A DNA stretch of 17,703 nt, from NCBI GenBank assembly GCA_900556665.1, contig USPX01000022.1, forward strand, positions 1-17,703, given 5' to 3'. The stretch comes from an uncultured Eubacteriales bacterium. GTDB lineage: Bacteria; Bacillota_A; Clostridia; Lachnospirales; Cellulosilyticaceae. The translations under genes and the position numbers were made by a program. Below are positions 1-8,567 of the stretch, one piece after another; position 1 is the stretch's first letter; every line of letters starts with the position of its first letter. The notes under the pieces were generated by a model that saw nothing but the letters and a program-made list of their open reading frames with translations, was not told the origin of the DNA and made no database searches.

Positions 1-8
1 AGTTTTTA

Positions 9-58
9 CCAGCCTAACAATTAGGCTGGCAAGCACACATTTTGGTGATGAGCCAAAA
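9..58. other. Two adjacent stem-loops at the left edge
   Basis: A perfect 9-bp stem (CCAGCCTAA, 9-17, with TTAGGCTGG, 21-29; loop CAA) is followed by a 6-bp stem (TTTTGG, 40-45, with CCAAAA, 53-58). They may be the 3' end of a transcript entering from the left. Neither is followed by a proper T-run on either strand, so I do not call a terminator. What lies upstream is outside the window. Confidence 0.4.
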
Positions 59-62
59 ATAA

Positions 63-101
63 ATTATTAAATAAAAATAAATTATATTCTTATTTAATAA
101 T
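63..101. repeat. 12-bp AT-only inverted repeat upstream of the gltB promoter
   Basis: ATTATTAAATAA (63-74) and its exact complement TTATTTAATAAT (90-101) flank a 15-nt spacer. The dyad lies 26 bp upstream of the -35 box of the gltB promoter, roughly -100 to -62 from the predicted start of transcription. That is where a LysR-type or similar activator of gltBD could bind, but a chance palindrome is possible in such AT-rich DNA. Operator function is inference. Confidence 0.4.
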
Positions 102-127
102 GATAAAAACATATTGAATAAAAGGTG

Positions 128-156
128 TTGACAAATTCAGAAAATTGATTTATATT
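128..156 (+). promoter_or_regulatory. gltBD promoter (sigma-A type)
   Basis: A perfect -35 TTGACA (128-133), a 17-nt spacer and a -10 TATATT (151-156, 5 of 6 consensus) make a strong vegetative promoter. AT-rich, A-tract DNA just upstream resembles an UP element. Transcription would start near 163, leaving a leader of about 160 nt before gltB. Confidence 0.8.
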
Positions 157-162
157 TATGTT

Positions 163-325
163 CAATTGTTATCGAAAGTAAAATGATTTGTGTTGTGTTC
201 CATTAAATAAAATTTTTAAAGTCAAGATTTGTACTCTAACAATTATTTTTTAGCTCTACCACTAAAAGATAAAGAGACAGTTTTGATTTTTTTACTATAT
301 ATTTGAATTGGTAGGAGGAAATTTA
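163..325 (+). promoter_or_regulatory. gltB 5' leader
   Basis: This untranslated leader lies between the predicted start of transcription and the gltB ATG. AATTGTTA (164-171) is exactly complementary to TAACAATT (237-244), which is followed by a T-rich stretch, so a weak long-range A/U stem is possible. I recognise no riboswitch or T-box consensus. The leader ends in a strong ribosome binding site, AGGAGG (313-318). Confidence 0.35.
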
Positions 326-3300
326 ATGGATAACTTCAAAAATCAAAATCCATACGAACCACAAGGGTTGTATGATCCTCGTTTTGAACATGATAACTGT
401 GGAATTGGAGCAGTTGTAAATATTAAAGGGATTAAATCGCGTCAAGTTGTTGAGAATGCTCTTAGAATCGTTGAAAACCTAGAACATAGAGCAGGTAAAG
501 ATGCTGAAGGAAAAACAGGAGATGGTGTAGGTATCTTACTTCAAATCTCACACAACTTTTTCAGTAAAGAAGCTGAACGATTACACATAAAGATTGGTGA
601 AGAGAGAGATTACGGAATTGGGATGTTCTTCTTCCCACAAAATGAATTGAAGAGGAATCAGGAAAAGAAATTATTTGAAGTCATTGTACAAAAAGAAGGT
701 ATGGAATTCTTAGGATGGAGAACAGTTCCTGTGAATCCAGATGTTCTTGGTCAAAAAGCGTTCGATAGTATGCCATGCATTATGCAAGGTTTTGTAAAAA
801 GACCTAAAGACTGTGCAAAAGGCTTAGAATTTGATCGTAAACTTTATATTGCAAGAAGAGTATTTGAGCAAAGTAATGAAAGTACTTATGTTGTATCATT
901 ATCAAGCCGTACAATTGTGTATAAAGGGATGTTCTTAGTAGGACAATTACGTTCATTCTTCCAAGATCTTCAAAGTGAAGAGTATACTTCTGCTATTGCA
1001 ACAGTACACTCTCGTTTTAGTACAAATACTAATCCAAGCTGGCAAAAGGCACATCCAAATCGCTTTATTGTACACAATGGAGAAATTAATACAATTACAG
1101 GTAACGTAGATAAAATGCTTGCACGTGAAGACAACATTAGTTGTGAAGCATTAAAGGATAATATGCATAAAATTGTGCCTATTATTAATACAGCAGGTTC
1201 AGACTCTGCAAGACTTGATAATACTTTAGAGTTCTTAGTTATGTCTGGTATGGAATTACCACTTGCTGTTATGATTCTAATTCCTGAACCATGGAATAAT
1301 AACAAAGCTATGTCACAAGAAAAGAAAGATTTCTACCAATATTATGCAACTATGATGGAACCATGGGATGGGCCAGCATCTATTCTTTTCTCAGATGGTG
1401 ATTTAATGGGGGCAATCCTAGATAGAAATGGACTTAGACCTTCTCGTTATTATATTACAGATGATGATCATTTAATTTTATCTTCTGAAGTAGGGGCTAT
1501 TGATATTCCAACTGAAAAGGTTGTGAAAAAAGATAGACTTCGTCCAGGAAAAATGCTTTTAGTAGATACTGTTAAAGGTAAATTAATTGATGATGATGAT
1601 TTAAAAACAGAGTATGCATGTCGCCAACCTTATGGAGAATGGTTAGATAAATATCTTGTAGAATTAAAACAATTACACATTCCTAATAAAAAGGTACAAG
1701 AATATAGCGAAGAGGAATTAAAACGCTTACAAAAAGCATTTGGTTATTCTTATGAAGATATTAGAACAAGTATTTTACCTATGGCAAAATCAGGAGCGGA
1801 ACCAGTAGCAGCTATGGGGGCAGATAGTGCGCTTCCACCATTATCTAATACGAATCCACCATTATTCAGCTACTTCAAACAATTATTTGCACAAGTAACA
1901 AACCCTCCATTTGATGCAATTCGTGAAGAAATTGTTACATCTACTTGTGTTTATATAGGTGAAGACGGAAATATTCTAGAAGAAAAAGAAGATAACTGCC
2001 GTGTACTTAAAGTAAATAATCCTATTTTAACAAGTACTGATATGCTCAAGATTAAAACAATGAACGTACCAGGATTTAAGGTAGAAGTATTACCTATCAC
2101 TTATTACAAAAATACATCTTTAGATAAAGCGATTGAACATTTATTTGTAATGGCAGATAAAGCACACCGTGATGGTGCAAATATCTTAATCCTTTCAGAT
2201 AGAGGTGTAGATGAATATCACGTAGCTATTCCATCATTATTAGCTGTTTCAGCAATGCAACAACATTTAGTTTCTACTAAGAGAAGAACATCAGTTGCTA
2301 TGATTTTAGAAAGTGCAGAACCAAGAGAAGTACATCACTTCGCAACATTACTTGGTTATGGTGCTTGTGCAATCAATCCATATCTTGCACAAGATACAAT
2401 TAAAGATTTAATCAATCGTAAAGTATTAGATAAAGATTATTATGCTGCAGAATATGATTACAACAAATCTATTCTCAAAGGTATCGTAAAAATTGCATCT
2501 AAAATGGGTATTTCAACAATTCAGTCTTACCAAGGTTCAAAAATTTTCGAAGCTATGGGAATTAGTAAAGAAGTTATGGATAAATATTTCCCTGATACAG
2601 TAAGTAGAGTCGGTGGCATCACACTTGATGATATTAATAAACGTGTTCAAGAATTACATTCAAGTGCATTCGATCCATTAGGATTAGATGTAGATTCTGA
2701 AGTAGATAGTATCGGTAGCCACAAATTAAGAAGTGGCAAAGAAGAGCATTTATATAATCCTGAAACAATTCATTTACTTCAAAATGCTACAAGAACAGGA
2801 GATTATGAGACTTTCAAAGAATTCTCTAATGCAATTCATAAAGAAAATAGAACATTAAACCTTAGAAGTATGTTAGACTTCAACTTCCCAGAAGATGGCG
2901 GTATCCCAATTGAACAAGTTGAAAGCGTAGAATCGATTGTAAAGCGTTTCAAAACAGGGGCAATGTCTTATGGTTCTATTTCTAAAGAAGCCCATGAAAC
3001 GATGGCAATTGCTATGAACAGAATTGGTGGTAAATCTAATAGTGGTGAGGGTGGAGAAGACCCTGAAAGACTTAGAGATAAAGAAAGATGTTCTGCTATT
3101 AAACAAGTTGCATCAGGTCGTTTTGGTGTAACTTCAGAATACCTTGTTAATGCAAAAGAAATTCAAATCAAGATGGCACAAGGAGCAAAACCAGGAGAAG
3201 GTGGTCAACTTCCAGCAGGTAAAGTATATCCTTGGATTGCAAAAACAAGACATTCAACACCAGGTGTGGCACTTATTTCACCACCACCACATCATGATAT

Positions 3301-4873
3301 TTATTCAATTGAAGATTTAGCTCAACTTATTTATGACCTTAAAAATGCAAATAAAGATGCACGTATCTCAGTAAAACTTGTATCTGAAGCAGGTGTCGGA
3401 ACTGTAGCTGCTGGTGTAGCAAAAGCTGGAGCTGGCGTTATCCTTATTTCTGGATTTGATGGTGGTACAGGGGCAGCACCTAGAAATTCAATCTATAATG
3501 CAGGTCTTCCATGGGAATTAGGTCTCGCAGAAACACACCAAAACTTAATTATGAATGGTCTTCGTTCTAAAGTTGTCATTGAAGCTGACGGTAAACTTTT
3601 AACTGGTAGAGATGTAGCAGTGGCAGCACTTCTCGGGGCAGAAGAATTTGGATTTGCTACAGCACCACTTATTACAATGGGTTGTGTTATGATGAGAGTA
3701 TGTAACTTAGATACATGTCCAGTGGGAATTGCAACTCAAAACCCTGAACTTAGAAAGAAATTCACTGGAAAACCTGAGTATGTTATTAATTTCATGTATT
3801 TCGTAGCACAAGAGCTCCGTGAATATATGGCTAAACTTGGTGTTCGCACTGTAAATGAACTTGTAGGAAGAACAGATTTACTCAATATCAAAGCATTTGA
3901 ACATAATATGAAAGCATCTAAGATGGATCTTAGTTGTATCGTAAATAATCCATTTGTAAATGAAGATGTACCAAGAACATTTAATCCAAAAGATATTTAC
4001 AACTTTGAATTAGAAAATACAATTGATGAAAGAGTCATTATGACAAGAATGCAAAGTGCACTTCGTCATAAACAACCTAAAAAAATTGAAATTGATGTTA
4101 AAAATGTTGATCGTACAGTTGGTACAATCTTTGGCTCAGAAATTACTAAAGCATTTGGTACTTCATTAGAAGAAGATACTTATGTAGTTAAATGTAATGG
4201 TAGTGGAGGACAAAGTTTTGGAGCTTTCATTCCAAAAGGTTTAACATTAGAACTTGTAGGAGATAGTAATGACTATTTCGGAAAAGGTTTATCAGGTGGT
4301 AAATTAATCGTTTACCCACCTAAAAATGCTAAATTTAAACAAGATGAAAATATCATCATTGGTAACGTTGCAATGTATGGGGCAACAAGTGGTAAGGCCT
4401 TTATCAATGGTATAGCAGGAGAACGTTTCTGTGTCAGAAACTCAGGAGCTTATGCAGTTGTTGAAGGTGTAGGCGACCATGGATGTGAATATATGACAGG
4501 TGGTAGAGTTGTGGTACTTGGAAAAACAGGTAAAAACTTTGCTGCTGGTATGAGTGGTGGAATCGCTTACGTGCTTGATGAAGATAGAGATTTATATAAG
4601 AAACTTAATAAAGAATTAGTTTCACTTAATGAAGTAACAGAAAAATACGATATTCTTGAGCTTAAACAAATGATTCAGGAACATGTTACAGCAACTAATT
4701 CTGAAAAAGGTAAGGAAGTTTTAGAACACTTTGCAGATTACTTACCTAAATTTAAGAAAATCTTACCACATGACTATGCACGCATGAGACAAACCATTTT
4801 AGAAATGGAAGAAAAGGGCATGGGTCTTGAACAAGCACAAATTGAAGCATTCTTTGCTAATACTAAGAAATAG
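326..4873 (+). CDS. gltB: Glutamate synthase (GOGAT), large subunit
   Basis: This cytoplasmic enzyme makes two glutamates from glutamine and 2-oxoglutarate; the large subunit carries the glutaminase and synthase sites. The 1515-residue product has the expected length and domain order. An N-terminal class II amidotransferase domain has its nucleophile at C25 (EHDNCGIG), so a 24-residue propeptide would be removed. The central domain and FMN-binding TIM barrel follow, with the 3Fe-4S cysteines C1120, C1126 and C1131 (C-x5-C-x4-C). The C-terminal Gly-rich beta-helix domain spans about 1250-1480. I chose the ATG at 326 because AGGAGG lies 7 nt upstream; an in-frame TTG at 308 sits before that site. 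gltD follows after 11 bp. Codons are strongly biased to A/T endings, which suggests high expression. The frame is intact. Confidence 0.97.
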   Translation: MDNFKNQNPYEPQGLYDPRFEHDNCGIGAVVNIKGIKSRQVVENALRIVENLEHRAGKDAEGKTGDGVGILLQISHNFFSKEAERLHIKIGEERDYGIGMFFFPQNELKRNQEKKLFEVIVQKEGMEFLGWRTVPVNPDVLGQKAFDSMPCIMQGFVKRPKDCAKGLEFDRKLYIARRVFEQSNESTYVVSLSSRTIVYKGMFLVGQLRSFFQDLQSEEYTSAIATVHSRFSTNTNPSWQKAHPNRFIVHNGEINTITGNVDKMLAREDNISCEALKDNMHKIVPIINTAGSDSARLDNTLEFLVMSGMELPLAVMILIPEPWNNNKAMSQEKKDFYQYYATMMEPWDGPASILFSDGDLMGAILDRNGLRPSRYYITDDDHLILSSEVGAIDIPTEKVVKKDRLRPGKMLLVDTVKGKLIDDDDLKTEYACRQPYGEWLDKYLVELKQLHIPNKKVQEYSEEELKRLQKAFGYSYEDIRTSILPMAKSGAEPVAAMGADSALPPLSNTNPPLFSYFKQLFAQVTNPPFDAIREEIVTSTCVYIGEDGNILEEKEDNCRVLKVNNPILTSTDMLKIKTMNVPGFKVEVLPITYYKNTSLDKAIEHLFVMADKAHRDGANILILSDRGVDEYHVAIPSLLAVSAMQQHLVSTKRRTSVAMILESAEPREVHHFATLLGYGACAINPYLAQDTIKDLINRKVLDKDYYAAEYDYNKSILKGIVKIASKMGISTIQSYQGSKIFEAMGISKEVMDKYFPDTVSRVGGITLDDINKRVQELHSSAFDPLGLDVDSEVDSIGSHKLRSGKEEHLYNPETIHLLQNATRTGDYETFKEFSNAIHKENRTLNLRSMLDFNFPEDGGIPIEQVESVESIVKRFKTGAMSYGSISKEAHETMAIAMNRIGGKSNSGEGGEDPERLRDKERCSAIKQVASGRFGVTSEYLVNAKEIQIKMAQGAKPGEGGQLPAGKVYPWIAKTRHSTPGVALISPPPHHDIYSIEDLAQLIYDLKNANKDARISVKLVSEAGVGTVAAGVAKAGAGVILISGFDGGTGAAPRNSIYNAGLPWELGLAETHQNLIMNGLRSKVVIEADGKLLTGRDVAVAALLGAEEFGFATAPLITMGCVMMRVCNLDTCPVGIATQNPELRKKFTGKPEYVINFMYFVAQELREYMAKLGVRTVNELVGRTDLLNIKAFEHNMKASKMDLSCIVNNPFVNEDVPRTFNPKDIYNFELENTIDERVIMTRMQSALRHKQPKKIEIDVKNVDRTVGTIFGSEITKAFGTSLEEDTYVVKCNGSGGQSFGAFIPKGLTLELVGDSNDYFGKGLSGGKLIVYPPKNAKFKQDENIIIGNVAMYGATSGKAFINGIAGERFCVRNSGAYAVVEGVGDHGCEYMTGGRVVVLGKTGKNFAAGMSGGIAYVLDEDRDLYKKLNKELVSLNEVTEKYDILELKQMIQEHVTATNSEKGKEVLEHFADYLPKFKKILPHDYARMRQTILEMEEKGMGLEQAQIEAFFANTKK

Positions 4874-4884
4874 GGGGAGCCAAA

Positions 4885-6372
4885 ATGGGAAAACCAACGG
4901 GATTTATGGAATATAACAGAGCGACCAGCACATGCGAAGCGCCTATTGATAGAATAAATAATTTTAATGAGTTTCACACACCATTATCAAGAAAGAAACA
5001 ACAAGAACAAGGTGCAAGATGTATGGCATGTGGTGTACCATTTTGCCAGTCAGGTCAGCCAATTAAAGGAATGGTAATAGGGTGTCCACTTAATAACCTT
5101 ATACCAGAATGGAATGATTTGGTATTTAATGGACAATGGGAAGAAGCAGCAAGAAGACTTCTACTTACAAATAATTTCCCAGAGTTTACATCTAGAGTGT
5201 GCCCAGCACTTTGTGAAAAAGCTTGTACATGCGGATTAAATGGAGATGCAGTTTCTGTTAGAGAAAATGAAAATGCCATCATTGAAAACGCATTTGAAGT
5301 AGGCCTCATCAAACCTCATAGACCATCTGTAAGAACAGGAAAACATGTTGCTATCGTCGGTTCAGGTCCATCAGGACTTGCAGCTGCGGCGCAGCTTAAT
5401 AAAAGAGGACACTTAGTAACAGTATTTGAACGTGAAGATCGATTAGGTGGACTTCTCATGTATGGTATTCCAAACATGAAGATTGAAAAAAGCATTATTG
5501 AAAGACGTATTGATATCATGTCACAAGAAGGCATCAAATTTATCACAAACACAGATATCGGTAAGAGGCAAAAAGCAAGCAAGCTCTTAAAAGACTTTGA
5601 TGCAGTTATTTTAGCTTGTGGTGCTTCAAATCCTAGAGATATCAATGTACCAGGAAGAGATGCGAAAGGCATTTACTTTGCAGTAGATTTCTTAAAATCA
5701 ACAACTAAGAGTCTCTTAAGATCAGAACTTAAAGATGGTGATTTCATTAATACCAAAGATAAGAATGTAGTAGTTATTGGTGGTGGAGACACTGGAAATG
5801 ACTGCGTAGGAACATCTATTAGACATGGTTGTAAATCAGTTGTACAAATTGAAATGATGCCTAAATTACCAGACCAAAGAGCTGAAAGCAATCCATGGCC
5901 ACAATGGCCAATGGTTTGTAAAACAGACTATGGTCAAGAAGAAGCTATCGCAGTATTTGGAAATGATCCAAGAATTTATGAAACAACTGTTAAAGAGTTT
6001 ATTAAAAATGAAGCTGGCGAATTAAAAGCCGTTAAAGTTGTTAAAGTGAAGTTTGTAACAGATCCTGAAACAGGTAGACGCCAAATGCAAGAAGTAGAAG
6101 GCACAGAAAAAATCATCGATGCAGATATTGTTTTAATTGCAGCAGGATTCCTTGGTGCTCAAAGCTATGTAACAGAAAGTTTCGGTGTTGATGTAAATGC
6201 TAGAACAAATGTAGCTACAGAACCTGGAAGTTACCAAACAAGTGTAGAAAAAGTATTTACAGCAGGAGATATGCATAGAGGTCAATCTTTAGTTGTTTGG
6301 GCTATACGTGAAGGTAGAGAAGTGGCTAAAGCTGTAGATGAATACTTAATGGGATACACCAATTTAAGATAA
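4885..6372 (+). CDS. gltD: Glutamate synthase, small (NADPH) subunit
   Basis: The small subunit passes electrons from NAD(P)H through FAD and Fe-S clusters to the FMN site of GltB. The product has 495 residues, normal for the family. The N-terminal cluster region has cysteines C46, C49, C54 and C67, then a second group at C106, C110, C114 and C116. An FAD-binding GxGxxG motif (VGSGPSG) starts at residue 158. An NAD(P)H-binding GGGDTG motif lies near residue 298, and the terminal FAD-binding GD motif (TAGDMHRG) near 460. The start follows GGGGGAG with 5 nt spacing and lies 11 bp after gltB, so the two genes are co-transcribed and very likely translationally linked. A strong stem terminator follows the stop codon. 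NADPH rather than NADH preference is inferred from the family. Confidence 0.96.
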   Translation: MGKPTGFMEYNRATSTCEAPIDRINNFNEFHTPLSRKKQQEQGARCMACGVPFCQSGQPIKGMVIGCPLNNLIPEWNDLVFNGQWEEAARRLLLTNNFPEFTSRVCPALCEKACTCGLNGDAVSVRENENAIIENAFEVGLIKPHRPSVRTGKHVAIVGSGPSGLAAAAQLNKRGHLVTVFEREDRLGGLLMYGIPNMKIEKSIIERRIDIMSQEGIKFITNTDIGKRQKASKLLKDFDAVILACGASNPRDINVPGRDAKGIYFAVDFLKSTTKSLLRSELKDGDFINTKDKNVVVIGGGDTGNDCVGTSIRHGCKSVVQIEMMPKLPDQRAESNPWPQWPMVCKTDYGQEEAIAVFGNDPRIYETTVKEFIKNEAGELKAVKVVKVKFVTDPETGRRQMQEVEGTEKIIDADIVLIAAGFLGAQSYVTESFGVDVNARTNVATEPGSYQTSVEKVFTAGDMHRGQSLVVWAIREGREVAKAVDEYLMGYTNLR

Positions 6373-6379
6373 GAGTTCA

Positions 6380-6437
6380 AAATTACTATGAGAGTAGGGG
6401 ATACCCTCTACTTTCATAGTAATTTATTCAAGCTTTT
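6380..6437 (+). terminator. gltBD intrinsic terminator
   Basis: A 21-bp uninterrupted stem (6380-6400 with 6405-6425, two G-U pairs, loop ATAC) begins 8 nt after the gltD stop. The T-run (6433-6437) is set back by several bases rather than directly adjoining the stem, so the exact release point is uncertain. Position and stem strength still support termination. Confidence 0.8.
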
Positions 6438-6540
6438 TAAAGAATAAAATAAAATATCGTACATATAATACCAATATGCTTATATAGACGGGCAATGAGT
6501 AATAAAATTAAATAAAAATATAAAAAAATTAATAAAAATG

Positions 6541-6569
6541 TTGAAATTATAGCACATGCGATATATAAT
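6541..6569 (+). promoter_or_regulatory. Promoter upstream of gatCAB
   Basis: TTGAAA (6541-6546), a 17-nt spacer and a perfect TATAAT (6564-6569) form a near-consensus vegetative promoter. About 40 bp of A-tract-rich DNA precedes it, resembling an UP element. Transcription should begin near 6576. It is the only convincing promoter I see between gltD and gatC. Confidence 0.8.
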
Positions 6570-6575
6570 AGGCAT

Positions 6576-6657
6576 AACAAAATAATGAGGTGTAGCAAAG
6601 ACGCTAACTATATTCTGTATATCTAGCTAGATATACAGGTAGTTAGCGTCTTTTTTG
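6576..6657 (+). ncRNA. Putative short terminated RNA or attenuator leader
   Basis: The promoter at 6541-6569 would transcribe only about 80 nt before reaching the intrinsic terminator at 6597-6656. The product could be a free small RNA, or the prematurely ended form of the gatC operon mRNA. I see no T-box sequence, known riboswitch core or ribosome-bound leader peptide in it. It stands as an unclassified RNA element. Confidence 0.45.
6597..6656 (+). terminator. Strong intrinsic terminator in the gatC leader
   Basis: A 14-bp outer stem (6597-6610 with 6640-6653) encloses a 24-nt perfect palindrome (6615-6638, centre TAGCTA), separated by a small internal loop (TATT against G). Six T residues (6651-6656) follow at once. 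The shape is that of a very stable intrinsic terminator, placed 140 nt before gatC and only about 20 nt after the predicted transcript start. Confidence 0.8.
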
Positions 6658-6679
6658 TTACTCAAATTATTTTAGGTAT

Positions 6680-6703
6680 GCACTATCTGGGTAGAGATAG
6701 TGC
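6680..6703 (+). other. Stem-loop in the gatC leader
   Basis: A perfect 9-bp stem (GCACTATCT, 6680-6688, with AGATAGTGC, 6695-6703) closes a six-base loop, GGGTAG. There is no T-run, so it is not a terminator. It could be a processing or stabilising hairpin for the gatC mRNA, or a protein-binding dyad. The rest of 6657-6795 holds nothing I can identify apart from the gatC ribosome binding site. Confidence 0.4.
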
Positions 6704-6795
6704 AAGAACATAACACAGATAACTTTTGAAAACAATTGATGGAGTATTTAGTTAGTAAAAAATAGGAGTAATAGAGAGTAGGTAGGTGATAGACG

Positions 6796-7080
6796 TTGTT
6801 AGATACAGATTTAATTAGCTATTTGGCAAACCTTTCAAAAATTGAAATTGAGGATGCCGAGAAAGAAAAACTAGTATCTGAAATGAGTGCCATAGTAGAA
6901 CTAATGGATGCCATGAATGAAGTTACTATTGAAGATGATCTTAATCTTAATGGTGAAGGAATTCCACTTAGTAACTTAAGGGAAGACGAAGTGGTAGAGT
7001 CTTTTGATAGAGAATTAGTCCTTGCTAATGCTTCTCATAAAAAAGATGGATTTTTCGTAGTACCAAAGATTATGGAGTAA
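6796..7080 (+). CDS. gatC: Aspartyl/glutamyl-tRNA amidotransferase, subunit C
   Basis: GatC is the small subunit that wraps around GatA and holds the GatCAB amidotransferase together. The 94-residue product has the family length. Its N-terminal helical part (ISYLANLSKIEI) is typical, and so are the C-terminal signatures LREDEV (near residue 62) and DGFFVVPKIME at the end. The start is an unusual TTG, chosen because AGGTG lies about 7 nt upstream and the resulting N-terminus matches family length. The nearby GTG at 6786 is out of frame. gatA follows within 20 bp. A weak TTG start may keep its level low relative to the other subunits, but that is inference. Confidence 0.93.
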   Translation: MLDTDLISYLANLSKIEIEDAEKEKLVSEMSAIVELMDAMNEVTIEDDLNLNGEGIPLSNLREDEVVESFDRELVLANASHKKDGFFVVPKIME

Positions 7081-7100
7081 TTAGTGTGAGGAGGAAGAGT

Positions 7101-8549
7101 ATGGCACTATGTGATATGGGCATCTTAGAGCTCAGACAGATGTTAGATAACAAAGAAATTTCATCAGTAGAATTAACACAATATTACCTAGATAGAATTA
7201 GAGAGTTAGACAGTAAAGTTGAAAGTTACATTACAGTTTGTGATGAAGAAGCAATGATAGCAGCAAAAAAAGCTGATGAAGTTATTGCTTCAGGAAATAC
7301 AAAGATGTTAACAGGTATTCCTATAGGGGTTAAAGATAATATTTGTACAAAAGATATTTTAACAACCTGTGCATCTAAAATGCTTTATAATTTTATCCCA
7401 CCTTATAATGCAACAGCCATTGAAAAGATTAAAGGCCAAGATGCTGTGATCTTAGGAAAACTTAATATGGATGAGTTCGCAATGGGTGGTTCAACCCAGA
7501 CCTCTTATTACAAAAAAACTAAAAACCCTTACGATATTACAAGAGTTCCAGGAGGATCTTCTGGAGGAAGTGCAGCAGCAATGGCTGCGAAACTTGCAGT
7601 TGTAACATTAGGGTCAGATACAGGTGGTTCAATTAGACAACCAGCTGCATTTTGTGGAGTAACTGGTATGAAACCAAGCTATGGAGCTGTTTCAAGATAT
7701 GGCTTAGTAGCTTTCGGCAGTTCTTTAGATCAAATCGGTCCACTTGCTAAAAATAGTAGAGAATGTGCAGAGGTTTTAAATGTGATCTCAGGAAGAGATA
7801 TTCATGATGGCACATCTTCTAGAAGACAAATTGATTTTACAAGTGAATTAGAGTGTGAAATAAAGGGACTAAAAATAGCCTTACCAAAAGAATTCTTTGG
7901 TGAAGGTATTGATGAAGAAATCAAGCAGGCTGTTCTTGCAGCAGTTAAGAAGTATGAAGAAATGGGTGCACAAATAGTGGAGGTATCAATGCCTAGCTTA
8001 AAATATGCAATCCCAACATATTATCTTCTTTCATCTGCAGAAGCAAGTTCAAACCTTTCAAGATATGATGGTATCAAATTTGGATACTGTACGCCTAAAG
8101 CTAAAACTTATGAAGAACGTATTATGCGTACACGTAAAGAAGGCTTTGGAGATGAGGTAAAGAGAAGAATTCTTCTTGGAACATATGCACTTTCAAGTGG
8201 ATACTATGATGCTTATTATAAAAAGGCACTTTACCTTAGAGAAAAGATTAAAGCAGAATATGCTAAAATCTTTGAAAGCTGTGATGTAATGATTACACCA
8301 ACAGCACCTACAACAGCTTATAAAATCGGAGATAGCTATAATGATCCAGTGAAAATGTATTTAGCTGATATTTGTACAGTTACAGTAAATATTGCTGGAT
8401 TACCCGCCGTAAATACAACATGCGGTTATGATAAAGACAATATGCCGATTGGTATGTCTATAGTAGGTAAAGCTTTTGATGATGCTAAGGTTCTTGGAGT
8501 AGCCAATGCATTTGAGAAAAACTTTATGAGTATAAATCCAAGTTTATAG
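7101..8549 (+). CDS. gatA: Aspartyl/glutamyl-tRNA amidotransferase, subunit A
   Basis: GatA is the glutaminase subunit: it releases ammonia from glutamine and passes it through a tunnel to GatB. The 482-residue product is an amidase-signature protein with the full catalytic triad. The lysine is K78 (GVKDN), the cis-serine S153 in GGSSGGS, and the nucleophile S177 in DTGGSIRQP. These positions are offset by one from the residues I recall for the staphylococcal enzyme. I place the start at the ATG at 7101, preceded by GAGGAGG (7088-7094). An in-frame GTG at 7086 would put that site inside the gene. The gene lies 20 bp after gatC and 18 bp before gatB. Confidence 0.96.
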   Translation: MALCDMGILELRQMLDNKEISSVELTQYYLDRIRELDSKVESYITVCDEEAMIAAKKADEVIASGNTKMLTGIPIGVKDNICTKDILTTCASKMLYNFIPPYNATAIEKIKGQDAVILGKLNMDEFAMGGSTQTSYYKKTKNPYDITRVPGGSSGGSAAAMAAKLAVVTLGSDTGGSIRQPAAFCGVTGMKPSYGAVSRYGLVAFGSSLDQIGPLAKNSRECAEVLNVISGRDIHDGTSSRRQIDFTSELECEIKGLKIALPKEFFGEGIDEEIKQAVLAAVKKYEEMGAQIVEVSMPSLKYAIPTYYLLSSAEASSNLSRYDGIKFGYCTPKAKTYEERIMRTRKEGFGDEVKRRILLGTYALSSGYYDAYYKKALYLREKIKAEYAKIFESCDVMITPTAPTTAYKIGDSYNDPVKMYLADICTVTVNIAGLPAVNTTCGYDKDNMPIGMSIVGKAFDDAKVLGVANAFEKNFMSINPSL

Positions 8550-8567
8550 AAAGAGTAGGTGGCGAAG

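Noticed and set aside
970..5891. Several minus-strand open frames of 67-118 codons inside gltB and gltD
   Set aside because: All lie antisense within well-supported genes, lack recognisable domains and have no ribosome binding site that stands out.
6585..6626. Leader peptide MRCSKDANYILYI with Asp and Asn codons
   Set aside because: It has no ribosome binding site and only one Asp and one Asn codon, and its stop falls inside the terminator palindrome. Chance is likely.
6726..6754. Second gatC promoter (TTGAAA...TAGTTA)
   Set aside because: The -35 is good but the -10 matches consensus poorly, so I could not support it.
6576..6795. T-box riboswitch upstream of gatC
   Set aside because: The T-box sequence (AGGGTGGNACCGCG) is absent, and the space between transcript start and terminator is much too short for a T-box.
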